This document shows positions 27,570 through 40,800 of a stretch of 64,000 nt of DNA, piece by piece. Position 1 is the first letter of the stretch, and each line of letters opens with the position of its first letter. The notes under the pieces are model-generated. The model was given only the letters and a program-made list of their open reading frames with translations. It was not told the origin of the DNA and did not search any database. A program made the translations under genes and the position numbers. The DNA comes from Panopea generosa. Lineage: Eukaryota > Mollusca > Bivalvia > Adapedonta > Hiatellidae. The stretch is taken from positions 31,761,109-31,825,108 of the forward strand of contig CM055896.1 in the NCBI GenBank assembly GCA_029582155.1. The letters run 5' to 3'.

Positions 27570-30500
27570 TGTGTCTGCAACTCCCTGATTATCTGTCTAA
27601 TCTCTACTGACTGTCTTTGTTTGCCTCCAGCACATTGTTTTCAAACTATGTCATGATATCAGTGCTTATACATTTTACCTCATTGCCACCCTTATTGGCA
27701 CTCTTTGTTTCAATTATTGGTTTATCTGTCAGTACTTGTTTATCTGTATAGTCCGTCCGTCAACTTTTTATTGTCAACTCCTACGCTCTCTATCTTCATC
27801 TGTATGTATGTTTTCTTTGTTACACATTCTCCGACTTAACCACTGCTTTTGGCTCTATGCTTGTTCTCCACAATTAAACAATCCCACGTGTTCAATATTA
27901 CATTTTCAGTCAGTATCACTTACATCATCAATCGTGTTGTCTTTTTCTTTTATTTTGTGTATTTCCTGATCATCTGCCTAGTCTCTATAGACTGTGTCTT
28001 TGTTTGTCACTTCCCAAACAAATCCCCGCTCTCAATGCTGATAACTTTAACCTCATTGTCACCCTTATTGTCATTCTTATTCTCCGGTTTTGGTTTATCT
28101 GGCACTTTGTTTTCATCTGTGTAGTCCATTCTTTCACGTCAACTTGACCAAATCTCTCCCCCACCACCTATTCTCTCTCTCACTCCATGACAATTTTTTC
28201 GTCTATTATTTTATTCATCTCTATGCATGTGTTCGATGTCCCATTACAATTTCTATTGACATCTTTGTTATCAACCGTTTTAAACAATGGCATATGCTAT
28301 TCATGCTCACAATATTGCTATTCTTTTCATCATTATCACCATCGCCATATCTCTTGTTGTTACTTTCTAATGTTTCTTTCATTTCCTGGTTATATTTTCA
28401 GTCTCTATTGCTTCTGTCTTCATTGGCCACCAATACATTGTTTTGAAACACTAACGCGTCCTCAATGCTGATATCTTGCACCTCATTCTCACCCTTATTG
28501 TCACTTTTGTTATCCGTTCTTTTTTTTATTTATCTAGCACTTTTTGTTCATCTGTGCAGACCATTTTTTCTCATCAACATATTAAAACGTCCCCATTATT
28601 CTCTGTCTCACTCCCTGTCTCCCTTTTCGTTTATTTTCATCTCTATGCATGTATTTTTTTTGTCACATGTATTACGGCTTTACAATTTCTATTGGCTCTA
28701 TGCTTGTTCTCAACCATTTCAAACATTCTCACATGCTCAACATTGCTATTATTTTATCATTATCACCATATTTATCTATCTTGTTGTCTCTTTCTGTTTT
28801 TTTCTCTCACAAATTCCTGTTCATCTGTCCAGTCTCTATTGATTATAATGGAAGGGTTATTCCTTTATTCAATAATGATACTGATTAACTATTCCTAACT
28901 TAAATTGAACATAGTCAATGTTACTATGTACTTTCTATAAACTACAAAAGCGACCGTTCATAACCTGTTTAAGCAATTAGAACTGGACCCATTTTGTGTT
29001 AAATGCCTCTCAAACTAGAAGTGTAAAACGGCATATCGGTAGAGTAAAGTGTTCAACATTTATTGAATTATTTCCATGATGTTACCTGAGAATTTCTACT
29101 ACTGTCACAAATAAGAGATTTGAAGACGTAAATACATTATTTATTAATTTTCACACATTTTCATTAATATCAGCTAAACTTTAAGTTTCCATAATCTACG
29201 CAAAGTAGATCTTCGAAAAATAAACATTCGAAAATATTAATTTTAATAATAACAGTACCATGATTTATCTCATGGTTATTTCAATAAGCAAAATAGTTAC
29301 CAATCTGAAACTGTGAATTTCTTTATGTATTATAAATATCTCTTTATTAAAATGAACTTGCAATTACTAAATACACCAGATATGTTACTGTTTTAGGGGT
29401 TACAGAAGAGACGGTAACAAAATGGTAACTATCATACATTTGATAATGATATGGCATTTTTGCACCAAGGAATAATGTGGCGATTATGTCGATCATTTCC
29501 TGATCAATTTTGATTTTTCGACAATGCCAATGTGTTTTTTTCTTATTTCTATCATCAATTCCTCCTCGATATCAAAACTACACGAATAAATAAAATTTTA
29601 AGGACACTCTTTTTAAGATATTCTATCCCATTCAATTTCACATAATGGAGACAGGAGAGACATTAAGTAATGGACTGGTTTATTGATTGAGACAGATATT
29701 TTTTTGCAACATAACAGGAGCCCTAGTGTTACATGTAACTAAATATCACATTTGAAGAAGAAAATATGGAATTATAGAGATATTTCCATGTGACATATCA
29801 TACCTAAGCGTTCGGATACGGCTTTGCCTGTGGATATTGCCTATTCGACCTTCAATATTTTCTATAAGAAGTGTATGTTTATATAGCTCTCCTTTGTTAG
29901 AGTTGGTTCCAAGCATAAGCATAACATTAGGTGCAAGTTTATATCAGCAAACATAATAACTAACCTTTTTTCCCTTCTGGACAAGAAATTCTACATCTTT
30001 TGAAAATGTTCCATTGTACATGTATTCCGAGATACCTTTGTTGTCTGGCATATGTTTATGTTAAATGTCCTACTAGTTATAAGATTATTTTTTTATTGTA
30101 ACCCTGTAACTTGATCAATTCGGTTCATGCACTAACTATCGAAGATCGACAATTCTCAGACAATTAAGTAGAATACTTGAATCATATACGCTAAATCTGA
30201 TAGTATATTACGTATGATCTCTGAAATGTATACGTGTACTGAATTGGAAATGCATGTACAAGTTTATCCGTTAAAGTTTTATTTAGTTTGATATGTTATT
30301 GTAATAAATAATATTTTGATTTACTTCATAAAACATATTATTGACGTCGAAATTAGCTGGTGTGTGTATTTATGTAAGCTTCATATTTAAACTTATTACC
30401 AAATGGAAGTTTCAACTTATGTTGACCTGTATCCATATATAGGCGCAGTACCTATATTATCTTCATTTCACCGCTGAGATTGTTGATTAGAGCCCAACTC

Positions 30501-31804
30501 GGTCTTAACACTCTAATATTTCAAATTGTTTGCCAGTTCCTTGTGGAAGGAACGTGGTTTCGTATTCAGGAGTATGAATTTGTATATGAGTATTTCGTCG
30601 TCTAGTACTGTGTATCATACAGTGTATATCAAACCTAAACACACGTATGTTGAAAACAGCGTTTCAAATGTAACTGTTATTCAATAAACATCAAACTTAA
30701 CGAATTAAAGATGATCAATTAAATCATTTAACGATAATCAGAACAAAAGGATATACAGTAATCGCGTGTACGTGTATGCATAACATATTTATTACCGACA
30801 TTAAGTAATGAATTGAATAAACAACTATACCGTTTCTCATTATTTTTTTTCAATAATATGTTTTTATTCACATCAAACATTTACAAAGTTTTGCATGTAT
30901 AATTTACAGCACTGACATAGTTTTTATATAATACACACATCCACACACATACAATCAAATATATAACATTTTGTAAAGGTATGTTTTTTTATGAATTATG
31001 CTTTCTATAATATAAGGCTATTTACATATCGCTAGCAATATTCATTAATTGTAAACATGTAATATAGGTGTCCCTTAAGTTACAAAACTAAAGTATTATT
31101 TTGATACAAACAAATTGTTTTCAATTATAGGCGGATAGCTTAGAGATGTTTAGAATAGAGACAAAATAATCGATAGTGAAAAGGTGAAAGTTACCAATAT
31201 GTCTTTGTTGTTTTATTAAACGTTTATTTTGAAGATATTATTTTCTAACATATAAACATAATTTATTAGAAATTAAAAGGTGCCCATTTCTGGTAATATA
31301 TTTCTAATTTATTTCATATATTATTTTATAGAATGTGTGTTCGGCACGTTCGGTGATAACTGCAGTCAGAATTGTAGCGACAATTGTAAAGACGGATACG
31401 GTAGCTGTAATAAAATCAACGGTACTTGTGAACAGCTGTGTGAGGCGGGATGGAAGGGAGTGCTGTGTAACCAAGGTAAGTGTGTCAAAATCTAAGTATA
31501 TGATATATATATAGTAAATAAAGTATGTAAATACGAAATGTATTAAAATGCACAAAAGTTTATGTTTTATCAGGATTTTACACATTTTTTTTACAATATA
31601 TACTCACAAACCCCGTATTGCCTGAAATATATTTAAACATGCCAAAATAATATATATTATATTTAAAAGGGATTTCCTAACTTTGGCAAAGCGCCTAGGA
31701 TTGATTTAATTAGACGTTCAGCTTAAAATTGCTACATATTTTCTCCAACTTTTATTGCCATTTTCCACAACAAAGTGTTTTAATTCTTAAATGTATATGT
31801 GTGT

Positions 31805-31868
<64 letters not shown>

Positions 31869-34800
31869 AAATAATTATTTGTGAATAACCAAGACATAAA
31901 TGTACAGATCAGTCTGATCTACTGCGAGTGCGCTTAGCTATAATGCAAACCATAGATACAATATCAAGGCCTCTGCCTAACCAATAAATTTGGTGTCGAC
32001 CATGACTTATACATTACGGAATTATATGCAACACATCTGGACAGAGTGGACAAATATATATATTGTTTTATGATGTTCATGAAAATGATTATATTGGCTT
32101 TTTTCTAATAGTGTTGGAATTAAGTACTGTTTCCAGGCAGGTTGATAGTGCAGTGAGTACAGTAATGGCCACTGAAGTGATGGGTTCGATTCCACGCTCA
32201 GTGCAATGAACTCTCAAAAACAATACTCTGTATAGATTAAACCTATAAAACACACTCAATATGGAATACAATAATGTCTAAGGTTATTTTGTACATAAAT
32301 AAAGTAACAATATTATGGTAATGTCATATATCTACTGATAAATAATATTTGAATATTCAGACTCAAATTAAAGTGCTGGTCACTTGAACTATGTACTTTT
32401 ATGTTAAAAATTGATAAACAAATTTCATATCAGAGTACATGTATAAAATTTATTTGATTGTATTAATAATATTGTTTTTTTTAAACATTGACATATGAAT
32501 TGAGTAATGTATATTCTAAATAAAAATCAAACCTTTGCAAAGCACTTCAAATATCCACAAATTTCAATGATCCAGTCTTTAAATCTTCATGCAGATTTTC
32601 TACTTCAATGGGGGCATCCTCACCTTTGTAAAGGACCTCATACACAGCACCAGGAATGTCATATTTCCCTTTTTTAAAAGAAAGAAAGAAAAGGCATACA
32701 TGTAGTGGATAATTAAGGTAACAGCCACTTACCCACATACGTGGATAACATTGGTAAATAAAATATACATAATTAAGAACAAGAAAGAAACTATTTTTTT
32801 GTAAATTGTAATGCACCGAGATACACTTATGACAGAGAGAAATTGATTGGTAAATGATATGCACAAAACGTGATGCTTTAAAAGGTTTGCCAGGGCTGAT
32901 TAGTTCACTTGGCATCATGTCCAACATACTGTCAATGCTGGGGTCATGAGTTTGAATCTATGTCCAGCCACAGTGTTAAAGATAATTGATATATGACATA
33001 ACCACATTGCGTTTCATTACCATTCATCTGTCACCGCTGATTAAAATGTTAAGTTATCAGTTACTTGATGGTGCAAAGACAGGTACTGTTTTATGTTCGA
33101 GGATCCATGGAAAGAGTGGTTACATTAACTGATCATCTATTAGCCCTCAATGGTAAAAAAATATGTTAAATATTTAATTACTCAATTCAATATGTCTGCT
33201 TACTCTTTATTTACATGTATCATTGTGTTGGTTCAGTGGAAAAACATCCACTCTGTAGTGAATTATGGATTATCAATGTTATCTTAATCCATGGCTCAAC
33301 AAATATTTTTCCCCTCTGCATTTTAAGAATATTTACAAAGGAACTAACTGTACCTTAATTGTACAATACTTCAATGTGGCAACTTCAATTATATAGGTTG
33401 CAGATATAGCAGAAATATTGGTGAAAGTGACCATTAAACACTAGCCATAACACAGTTAAATATAATATCATAATGTGACAATATATAGCATTAGGCTTGT
33501 ACCTTTAATAACTTCCAAAACTGTACCACTATACCATTCAGTTTTGTTAATTGTCTCGTCTGTGCACCATTCATGTAGAATTATGCGACCAAGAAACTTT
33601 ATATGGTGGGGTCTCCTAGATCTTGAACTGGAACTCTGGGTCTGAAATTATATAAGGTTAAATGTTCAATAAAATGTGAAACAGCCGCTACAGAAATGAT
33701 TAGGAATTGTTAATGTTATTAATATGGCCATGTATACAGTTTAATTTGCTCGGAAATTATAGAAATAGGAAATGTGTTTTTTTTCTTGGCTGCTTAATAA
33801 AGATGTCAGATCACTTACAGGGTTTTGACTGCATAACACAATATTTTAAAAATATGTTCATTTATCATTGAACTGCAAAGAAATAACATTTATTGATGTT
33901 CATATGTTACCTTGTTTTCTGCTGAGCTGGTAGATGGTACCTGTGCGTAATGTTGTACTGAGCTGGTAGATGGTACCTGTGTGTCATGGTGTACTGCACT
34001 TGTAGATGGTATCTTCTTTTCTTGTAATTGTTTGGTGGGATTTGGTATATCTACATGGACGTCAGATTCTGTTTTTGGATTGAACTGAAAAAATATATAA
34101 ACATATACATATATAAAAAGTAGTGATAAATATATATTTGCTTTAAAATATAACAAAAATATTGATTAAATAATATATAATATCCAAAATGTTTGTACAT
34201 TTAAACTATATATGATTACAATACATAGTACAAACTTTATTACCAATATTTATAGTATAACTATTATAAGTAAATAACACACTATGTTTAGAAAACACTT
34301 ACTGTCATGTGCCAATCAGAGATATTGCGAAACATATCAATTTAAAATACATCATTGAAACATAATTTGAACTGTAATTATTGCAATGCAATACATATCG
34401 CAATGCCAGAATATAACACTGCAATGTTGATTTCCACTTGGCGTCATGATAACTATAATGCTGAAAAATATTTTAATATTTGGTATGCCGGATATAAAGT
34501 CTTGTTGACATTTCCTGCAGATGGCATATATTCTTGTTCAATTTTCAGTAATGCATAAATAAAGTGATATTGTAAAAAAATATACATACCCACGGTGATT
34601 TTGGTTTTCTTATGCCTGAGTAAGTTCTGTGGCGTGGTGAAGCTAGCTCTGGCAACAGAAATGTCATGTAAAAACATTTCAGCTTCTGTTCCATCAGGGT
34701 ATTCCACATTATTGTGTCTCTATAAATCCTTTCAATATATATGTCGTAAGGATTTAAGCGTCGCAACACAAAATCACACCATAGTTTATCAATGATGTTC

Positions 34801-37800
34801 AACTGTCCTTGTATTTGGTTGTATATATCATGCTTTCTTTTCAAACTTATTCCATTAGGACCCTTTTCTAAGCAAAAGTTTGGCACCTTTTGAACTGCTT
34901 CTTTGATACTATATTTATTGTTCTGCAGAATTTTTTTTATTTCAATTAATCCTTCCCCATTCTCTTCTATGACTAAACCGTCTGTTGATGCTGCCAAATA
35001 TGGATATTTTTTACTGATTGTTAGACCAATTTTTCTAATTTCTACATTTCCCTTCTTGTTTTTGTATTCAATAATTGTGTTTTCCTCTTGTGCCAGGCCT
35101 CTGATAGTATTGATGTTACCCTTGAATTGAGAATATATCATATTTTGGACTAAACATGTAGATAAATTATTTGTTCTTGGCGACATCACTTTTCCAAAAT
35201 TTGAACTAGTAAGTCTTTTACGTCTTTCTTCTTTCCAAACTTCACTACTATGTTGCAGTCGAGATTTATGTTCAATATCTTTTATTTCTTGTTCATTTTT
35301 GTTTAATTTATTCAAAAATTTGAAACAAATTTCTCTTAATTCATCTGTTGTTACATCTGTAGTGTCATCTAGTTGACTTCCATATTCAAGTTTGGCTGAT
35401 TTTGCACAACTTTGCCTCAAACTTTCTAACTTCCTTTTTCTTCTAACCGTTTTACTTTCTTCTTTAATTTTATATGCTTTTGTGGCTTCTACTTTTTTAC
35501 ACTGCGACCTCACCCTTTTGTTGAAATGGCAACCGGCTTGGATTCCTGTCACTTTTTGAAATGTCATTGATGACCATGCAGGACCTAAATTTTTACGAAG
35601 GGCTCCACCATAGCACCTGGTATTCCATGAACCTCTAGCGCATCTGTTGACAAATTTTCCTCCATTGAATTTTGCACGAATTGACATCCAACTTTCTGCC
35701 AAATTGGTTGTTAAGTTGCCAATCAATCGTCCACTCTTTTCAGTTACCCGATTTAATATCACCGAAACATCTTTAATAATCTCTGTTACCTCACTAAATG
35801 AAATATTGCTCTTGCATGCCATTCTTGACTGTTCCAATTCCTCTTGAGACGGCAATTTCCAATAATCATACTGATTTTCAAATAAAGCATCAATTGAATT
35901 AGTAGACTGCTCCAGATGATGCTCTACAATATCATCTACTGACTTTGAATTTCCCTTTTTGCAGAAGTTGGAACAATTTTCATGAAAACCCAGGATATGA
36001 TTAATATGATTTTTTATGTCATGTTTCAACTGTTTTACATTTTTATCTTTGCTTCTCATTTTGATGGCACATCTAATAGCTGTTGTTAGTCGTACTCGGT
36101 TAAGCTGACCCAATTTGCCCTTTCCTTTAAAGTGAGGTTTCTCCTGAACTAAGCGTTCTAAGTTTGATCTAACACATTTGCATGTGTGATTTGCACATTC
36201 TAATTTTTTAATGGAACTGCCCCACACAGGCACATTTTCTTGTAATCGTGCATAAACTGAGCTATCACCATCTGCTATTAACCTCATATACTGAACACCA
36301 TGTACAGTTTCTGCCTCCATGAAACCACTTAAAATTATATCAGCCTCCATAGCTTGTGAACTACCGTTCCAGTTTTTAAAGCATGTATGAGGATGTGGGT
36401 CACAGCCATTGTTCTCTGCCTTGGAACATATAATACACTGTTTATTTCTAACCCGAATGTATAACAGCTTCTGAGTCTCGGCTCCAAAAATTACTCCAAC
36501 ACCACCAAAAGTGTGTAACTGTGTTTATGCATCTTTTTCGACCAGCCACCATCACATATCAATGTCACGGCCGGGATACCCTGATGATAGTCATCTCTGA
36601 CAATTACAAGTTTTTTCTCTTCTGCACCAGCTTTGGCCATTTCCTCTTTCAGCACTTCATGCCACCAATTACCTATATCATGTTCTATGTTTGATAACAT
36701 TTTTCACTCATTTGTGGGATGTTCATTGTAGACAACATTTCGTTCAAATTTGAAGGTCCTCTGCCTGAAGTAACAGCACCCCACACCGCTCCTACATTTA
36801 TGTCATAGTATCCATTGTCCTGCTTAAAGCTGGTTTCAATTTGAAATTCTTTTAAGCATCCATTGCATTTTGCTAAAAGTATACTATACAGACCATTCTT
36901 GCATATTTCTGAACGTATAACAATTGGCTCTTTTCCTGACTTGGCAAGTTCTTTGGCTTTAAACATAAACATACATGAGTTGTTATGTTTACAACATGAT
37001 CTTTCAAATTTTCCAAATTCATGATTCGATAACCTGACAATGGGTGTCGGTGCAATACAAATTTCAAAGATGTTGAACCAAGACTGCATAGTTTTGTTGC
37101 ATTCATTCTTTGAATACGTTACCTTCGGACAGAAAATCGTGTGTAATACTTGCCATTGGATGAGACAACTTTACGTACCAATTGGTATGGTTGAAATTTC
37201 CTGCTGTCATTCGAATAGACTTTCATTTTCTCTTCCTTTTTCAAGACCTCAAGTTTCTGTTTTCGTTTATGTCTTAGAGTTTTTTCCACATGGTTGTCCA
37301 AATCTTCTCCTTGTCCTTTTCTTTCTGTCCTTTGCATGTAATGCCATATCGTGAATTCACTATTCATTTATAAGTCAATAGCAACACAATTTTCAAAAGT
37401 GTCGACAAAATAGTATTAAATTGAGGTTTTCCATCACAGTTAATTCAATCCATATACGCGAATACATGTTTACTACACCATACCACGTTTTAATTTTCGT
37501 TGCACGGGATTTGCATGCATTTTACTACAATTTCACGACACTTACCTTGGATGACAGTCTCTCAAAAATGACTTTTACCAACCGTAGACAGAGAGATCGA
37601 CATGACGAGACTATATAAAATGATAACTTGTTTGTTTATTTACTATGTGTAGGACAATACTTACCAAGTACACGGCTTGTAGGTTATAAAATAGACGAAA
37701 TTCAGTTTGTGTTTTGATATTTTACAACAGACGGATGTAGCCGTTTTACACCAATGGAAAATTATACGCCATAAGAAAATAGTATCCGTTTCGGAACACC

Positions 37801-40800
37801 TTCGCTGATATCCATGTGTATTTGTTTACCGAGATGTGTAAATAATGTCGCGTATTAATATCAGGAAGGTGAATCGGTGAAAAAGAATGAAAATGAAACC
37901 ATGACAGCGTAAAAGCATTAACATTTTAATATAGTTTTCAGGTATTACCATGTCAAAACACTAATGACAACCTTGGCAGTGTTTAGTAAATATGTTTAAC
38001 TTAAGTTTGCACAAGAACTAACAGCTGATCGCGTGTTCAGCACTATGTTGTTGGTGTTTAGAATATTTGTTTACCTTTTTTTGTCAATGAACAAAAATGG
38101 CCATGTGCACTTTTGGTAAACACGGTTTAGTAATATAAATTATTTTAAGATAACAAACTATTAAGTAAAAATATTTCTAGACATTGTTCTTTGAACCATT
38201 ATGATATAAAAAAACAGTAAATATAGGATCAAAATTGATCCGGTTATGCTGTTTGAATGGACATGGTATTGGCCATTGTTTTCGTAATTAATACACGATT
38301 AGCTACCATTTATTTTTTAAAACGATAGTAAAACTGTTCTTTGCATTCATTTACCATGCTTGGTTGTAATGGTTATGTAAAATAACATCTTATTTTTTAG
38401 TTTTTAACACATGGTGTCCCACCCACCTGAAAGCCAAACTTTGAAGTTTGCGTCCCCTTAACCAGAATCAGTAGTGTTAAATCAGTTAGCGAAATAGTAT
38501 TATTGGTGTTTAATGAAAATCTTAAACCTTTAAATACAGTAAAAGTCAAGTTTTGGTCGTGTGTAAATGAGTATGTGAGTGAGGTGCTTTGTGTATAACA
38601 AATACAATCAGCCAAAAAAACATACTTATGGAAAAGTGGTTATATACGAAGCTTTGTTTCAATAGTATGTAATCAGTAATTAATAAAAAAATTAACTTCA
38701 TGAACATAGTGTTATTAGCAATAAAATCATTAAAAAAATAACACACGGTGTTAACTATATTGTATATCATAGTTTTGTATGTGTACACATTCGACGTTCA
38801 AAAACGAATAATTCATTTAGAATGAACTTTGTTGTTACAAAGACAATTTCAAATGTTCGAACCGCTCTACTTTGGTTAATGAACATCAGTATTAACTTCT
38901 TATTTACAAAACATATTAACAGTTTAGTGTTTGTTTGATGATTTTTACAGAATGTGAAAATGGAAAGTTTGGAGAGAACTGCTTCCAGCTTTGTGGTCAG
39001 TGCTTAAATGATTCATGTGAAAGAGTTTCTGGTAACTGTACCGGTGGTTGTATGGCAGGGTACAAAGATACAACACGCTGTGAATATGGTAAATTGTATG
39101 CAGCAATACTAACATTTACTTTTTTAAGTTCCTTCTAAGGTACATGTATGTTGATGTCTATGTCTAATCATAAACCACTATAGTCATAGCATTATACCAT
39201 TTTAAGTATGATACCACTATTTTCCATAGACGTTTTTGTCTTATTGAAACATAAAAGAGTAATTCGACAATATCGATACGACTTGGTAGTAGGCAATTAT
39301 ATGATTTATTTATAATTTCTAGTTGATAAGCTTACATGTAAAACATTTACGTTTTTGTTATAAATAGTGCGATGTGTAGTGCCAATTATCATGGCACGTA
39401 AGTTTCGCACGTGGAACCCGAGAAACACGAGATATCGATATGTTTGTACAAATAAACTACTAGCTGACGATTTAAAACTTGAAACAACATCGATTAACTA
39501 CACGATAACGAAAGCGATTGATCTGAAGCGATTGATTACTCCAAGCAGGTCTGATCATTCGGGCTACCATCAAGACCGAAACAACCACCTGTTACAACCA
39601 CCTGTTACAACCAAGAGGCAGAGTGCAACAATCCACATGCTTCACCGTAGAGAGATCGCTTTCAGCCACCAGCAATCAATGCAGGAAAATTGCCGTCGGA
39701 TGGACGCCGAGTGCATGCACGTGTACCTCATCTCGTACACTGCAACAGTTGCGTCAAGCCTTAGTCTCCAATAATTGGGCAAACATAGGTCTCCATCGTA
39801 ACTTGTACTTGTTATACATGTACCACATATAATGTATCTTGTTCAACGACATCACATAATACGCGTTCTTCTTAGAACGTATTATATGTTTACATAGAAT
39901 GACATCTCATTGTATTATCAACCAGCTTAGTGTCATGACTCGCTATATGCACATCATCCAGTAATAGTTGAATCACATATACAAACGACTTGCATATAAA
40001 ATTTAGGTTGCAAATATTATCATCTGAACTCATCCATAAACCACCTACAATAATTCAACGCGTACTCTCTTTAAAATGAACGTTCGGTACATACTTTAAA
40101 AATAATATCACTTCGGAAACACTTCAAACAATTCAACTACACCAAATAAACAGTCACAGATTTCGCTTTCTGATTCTCTCGAATGTTGCTATATGTTTAT
40201 TTCTCTAAGCTTACTGACTGCTACCTTCTGACCGCTCGCTATTCACTCACTGTAAATGTCTAATTAGACATTTTGGGCGTGAATGTTTATATACAAGACT
40301 ACGTCAATGAAAATGTATTACGCCGCTTTTCGGGGCCCGGGGTTGGGGGGCATTCTCAAAACATATTTTTATTCGATACACTAAAAATATATGTAATTAT
40401 GTCTTCCTTCAACCCGAAACGCTATACATAGATCATGGTGGGGTAAAGCGTGATGCACACTGTTAGAAGACGCAGGTGTTGTATGTCGAACTACTTTATA
40501 GTATTATCAAAATCTCACCATGGGTGACCGCGTTACTAAGAGGGTGGCCGAGCGTAAAGATGGACATAGGCAGACACGACTAAATAGTCATTTTTCGGGC
40601 AGCATTTTCAAATTTGAGTTGTAAATTAATTGTTAAATAGGTTTAACTGACACAGCACATGTTTACAATGCTAGAATAACCACATTTAATTAATATACTG
40701 TTAGTCAAAGCTGTATATACTAACTTACAATGCAGCAAATATTTTTGGTACTTTTTTAGTCATAAACCTTCTATCAAGAAGCTGATTTGAGCGCAAGAGC

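Larger units (their letters stand above)
25099..31331 (+). other. Intron 10
   Basis: About 6.2 kb. The first 160 bases align with the start of intron 12. Holds a fold-back element (26217-26372) and a pyrimidine-rich tandem repeat (27450-28850). Open frames between 27155 and 28898 are low-complexity Ser/Leu/Phe artefacts. Confidence 0.7.
32547..37367 (-). pseudogene. Mutator-like transposase / YqaJ-type nuclease / Tudor-like element, broken
   Basis: Read on the minus strand, a basic N-terminus (37367-37119) leads to a Cys-rich region (CNGC at about 36860), a conserved [19 protein letters not shown] stretch (about 36780-36730), [24 protein letters not shown] and [10 protein letters not shown]. 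These resemble Mutator-type transposase-like proteins of invertebrates, the Asp residues being possible DDE positions. A YqaJ-type PDDEXK nuclease follows (35230-34930) and then a three-exon tail ending at 32547. An in-frame TAA near 37116 and frame changes near 36970, 36695 and 36510 break the reading frame, so no intact product is expected. It lies antisense inside intron 11. Family names rest on motif memory, not on a search. Confidence 0.7.
31476..38950 (+). other. Intron 11, with an antisense mobile-element-like gene
   Basis: About 7.5 kb. The first 280 bases align with the start of intron 9 and the last 245 with its end. Between them lie an (AT)n run, two tRNA-like repeats and the broken minus-strand element 32547-37367. 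In intron 9 the corresponding middle is the tandem repeat array instead. Nothing recognised at 37400-38700. Confidence 0.7.

Noticed and set aside
27155..28898. Several Ser/Leu/Phe-rich plus-strand frames resembling membrane proteins
   Set aside because: Hydrophobicity follows from the C+T-rich composition of the tandem repeat. Frames overlap in different phases with no conserved motif.
39367..39774. 135-codon open frame after exon 12 as an additional exon or gene
   Set aside because: No recognisable domain, no plausible in-phase acceptor and donor pair, and exon 12 already joins exon 13 in phase.
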